A DNA stretch of 64,000 nt from Scolanthus callimorphus (Eukaryota > Cnidaria > Anthozoa > Actiniaria > Edwardsiidae). Position 1 is the stretch's first letter. The number at the start of each line of letters is the position of its first letter. The stretch covers positions 3,373,942 to 3,437,941 of the forward strand of contig CM066915.1 of the NCBI GenBank assembly GCA_033964015.1. Reading direction: 5' to 3'. Positions 63,070-64,000 of this stretch are shown piece by piece. The translations under genes were made by a program, and so were the position numbers. Under the pieces are notes generated by a model. It saw only the letters and a program-made list of their open reading frames with translations, did no database searches and was not told the origin of the DNA.

Positions 63070-64000
63070 CAACACAGTCAATACATGACCCTTCTTTATA
63101 TATACTACCTAGCAACAATTACAATTTTCATGCACATTATGGCTAGTCTAAAAGCTATACAAAGGGTACTGCCTTTTAGTCGTGTACATACAATACAAAA
63201 CAGTCTGAATAGAGAACACACTCGTGAGTATTATAAAGTAAGAGGTTAATGTGAGATTATGACTGGATCAAATGGATGAAGATGCAAGAACAACACAGTA
63301 AATAGCACCTCAGAAGAAGAAAGACGACCAAGGAATGCAGCAGGACCATCTACAGTGTACCCTGCTGTCGATACTGCCAATGTATGTCATCAATTGTTCT
63401 GACATCTGAACATGTCAGTGATACAATCAAAGCAAATATTGTCTGTAGCCAACCCCATTACTTGACTACTTTAGCCGGACAAAACTTTAAAATACCATAG
63501 GCATGTGTTTATTTGAGATGAAAAATGAACTTGAACTTGAAAAACGGAGAAAATACTATAAATATGAATCAAATGTGTTACGTGACAAATACGCCTTTCA
63601 ATAATAACCACCCACTTCTGACACCATTATGTTCGTGATCTTAAAAAAATCATGAATAATAATAAGAACAACACAATAGAAACACAATAAGATTCACGGG
63701 ACCGTAGCGTGTTGTAATTCTGATACAACCACTAGTGGTTGTAACTAATTTGCATAGCAACTTTCATGAAACATATCTTGAAGTTTCTCTGCCAAATTTA
63801 CAAGATTTTTAAAACAGCGGACACTAGAAGCAATGAATTTTTTAAGTAGTTTACAACATTCACATCCGTGTTGTATCAGATCTACATCACTCGCGCTACG
63901 CGCTCGTGTTGTAAATCTGATACAACACGGCTGCTCATGTTGTAAACATTACATACAAGATGGCCGCCATGCTGGAAGACACCCTTTATTAGCATAAATT
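63070..64000. other. RRBP1-like intron continuing past the window
   Basis: No further exon recognised. Near 63710-63970 an inverted repeat is visible: GTGTTGTAATTCTGATACAA near 63710 and GTTGTAAATCTGATACAACA near 63910, plus CACTAGTGG, and a terminal AAGATGGCCGCCATGCTGG segment. Confidence 0.5.

Overview
The window is animal nuclear DNA, AT-rich and intron-rich, with genes in many short exons separated by introns packed with short inverted-repeat elements. The gene content (BLOC1S2, the C16orf89 family, a kinectin/RRBP1-like coiled-coil gene), the compact intergenic spaces and the dense, nested MITE families suggest a cnidarian, probably a stony coral or sea anemone. That taxonomic call is inference; no marker gene proves it.

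Layout. (1) 1-4000: one possible last exon of an upstream plus-strand gene near 495, then repeats. (2) 4040-9224, minus strand: BLOC1S2, a subunit of BLOC-1/BORC, in at least three exons. Its second intron carries a deleted tyrosine-recombinase retroelement with split direct repeats (4671-5798). (3) 9846-36861, plus strand: three tandem paralogues of the C16orf89 (DUF4735) family. Each has a signal-peptide exon, two domain exons and a last exon starting Asp/Gly-Gly-Cys. Intron positions and phases match, and several exon lengths are identical (426/426 nt, 279/279 nt). All three appear to end in a membrane segment that the human secreted protein lacks. (4) 36862-46032: no gene recognised, only repeats. 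(5) 46033-63061, minus strand, continuing past the right edge: a kinectin/p180 (RRBP1)-like ER coiled-coil gene seen as a series of small, mostly phase-0 exons. A three-exon block is duplicated inside it.

At least four exons with clear homology carry single-base frameshifts, three of them in or next to short mononucleotide runs (BLOC1S2 exon 1, C16orf89 copy 2 exon 4, two RRBP1-like exons). The simplest reading is uncorrected sequencing or assembly error, not four broken genes.

Repeats dominate the rest: at least fifteen inverted-repeat families, several nested in one another; two tRNA-derived SINEs; minisatellites of 17, 23, 41, 43, 44 and about 132 bp; poly-C/poly-G tracts up to about 30 bp; and a 219-bp-arm near-perfect palindrome over the polyadenylation region of C16orf89 copy 1. 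The genes do not form an operon or an obvious pathway. BLOC1S2 (lysosome-related organelle and lysosome positioning) and the kinectin/p180-like protein (ER, kinesin/ribosome binding) act in the endomembrane system, and the C16orf89 proteins pass through the secretory route, but the physical neighbourhood alone does not show that they work together.
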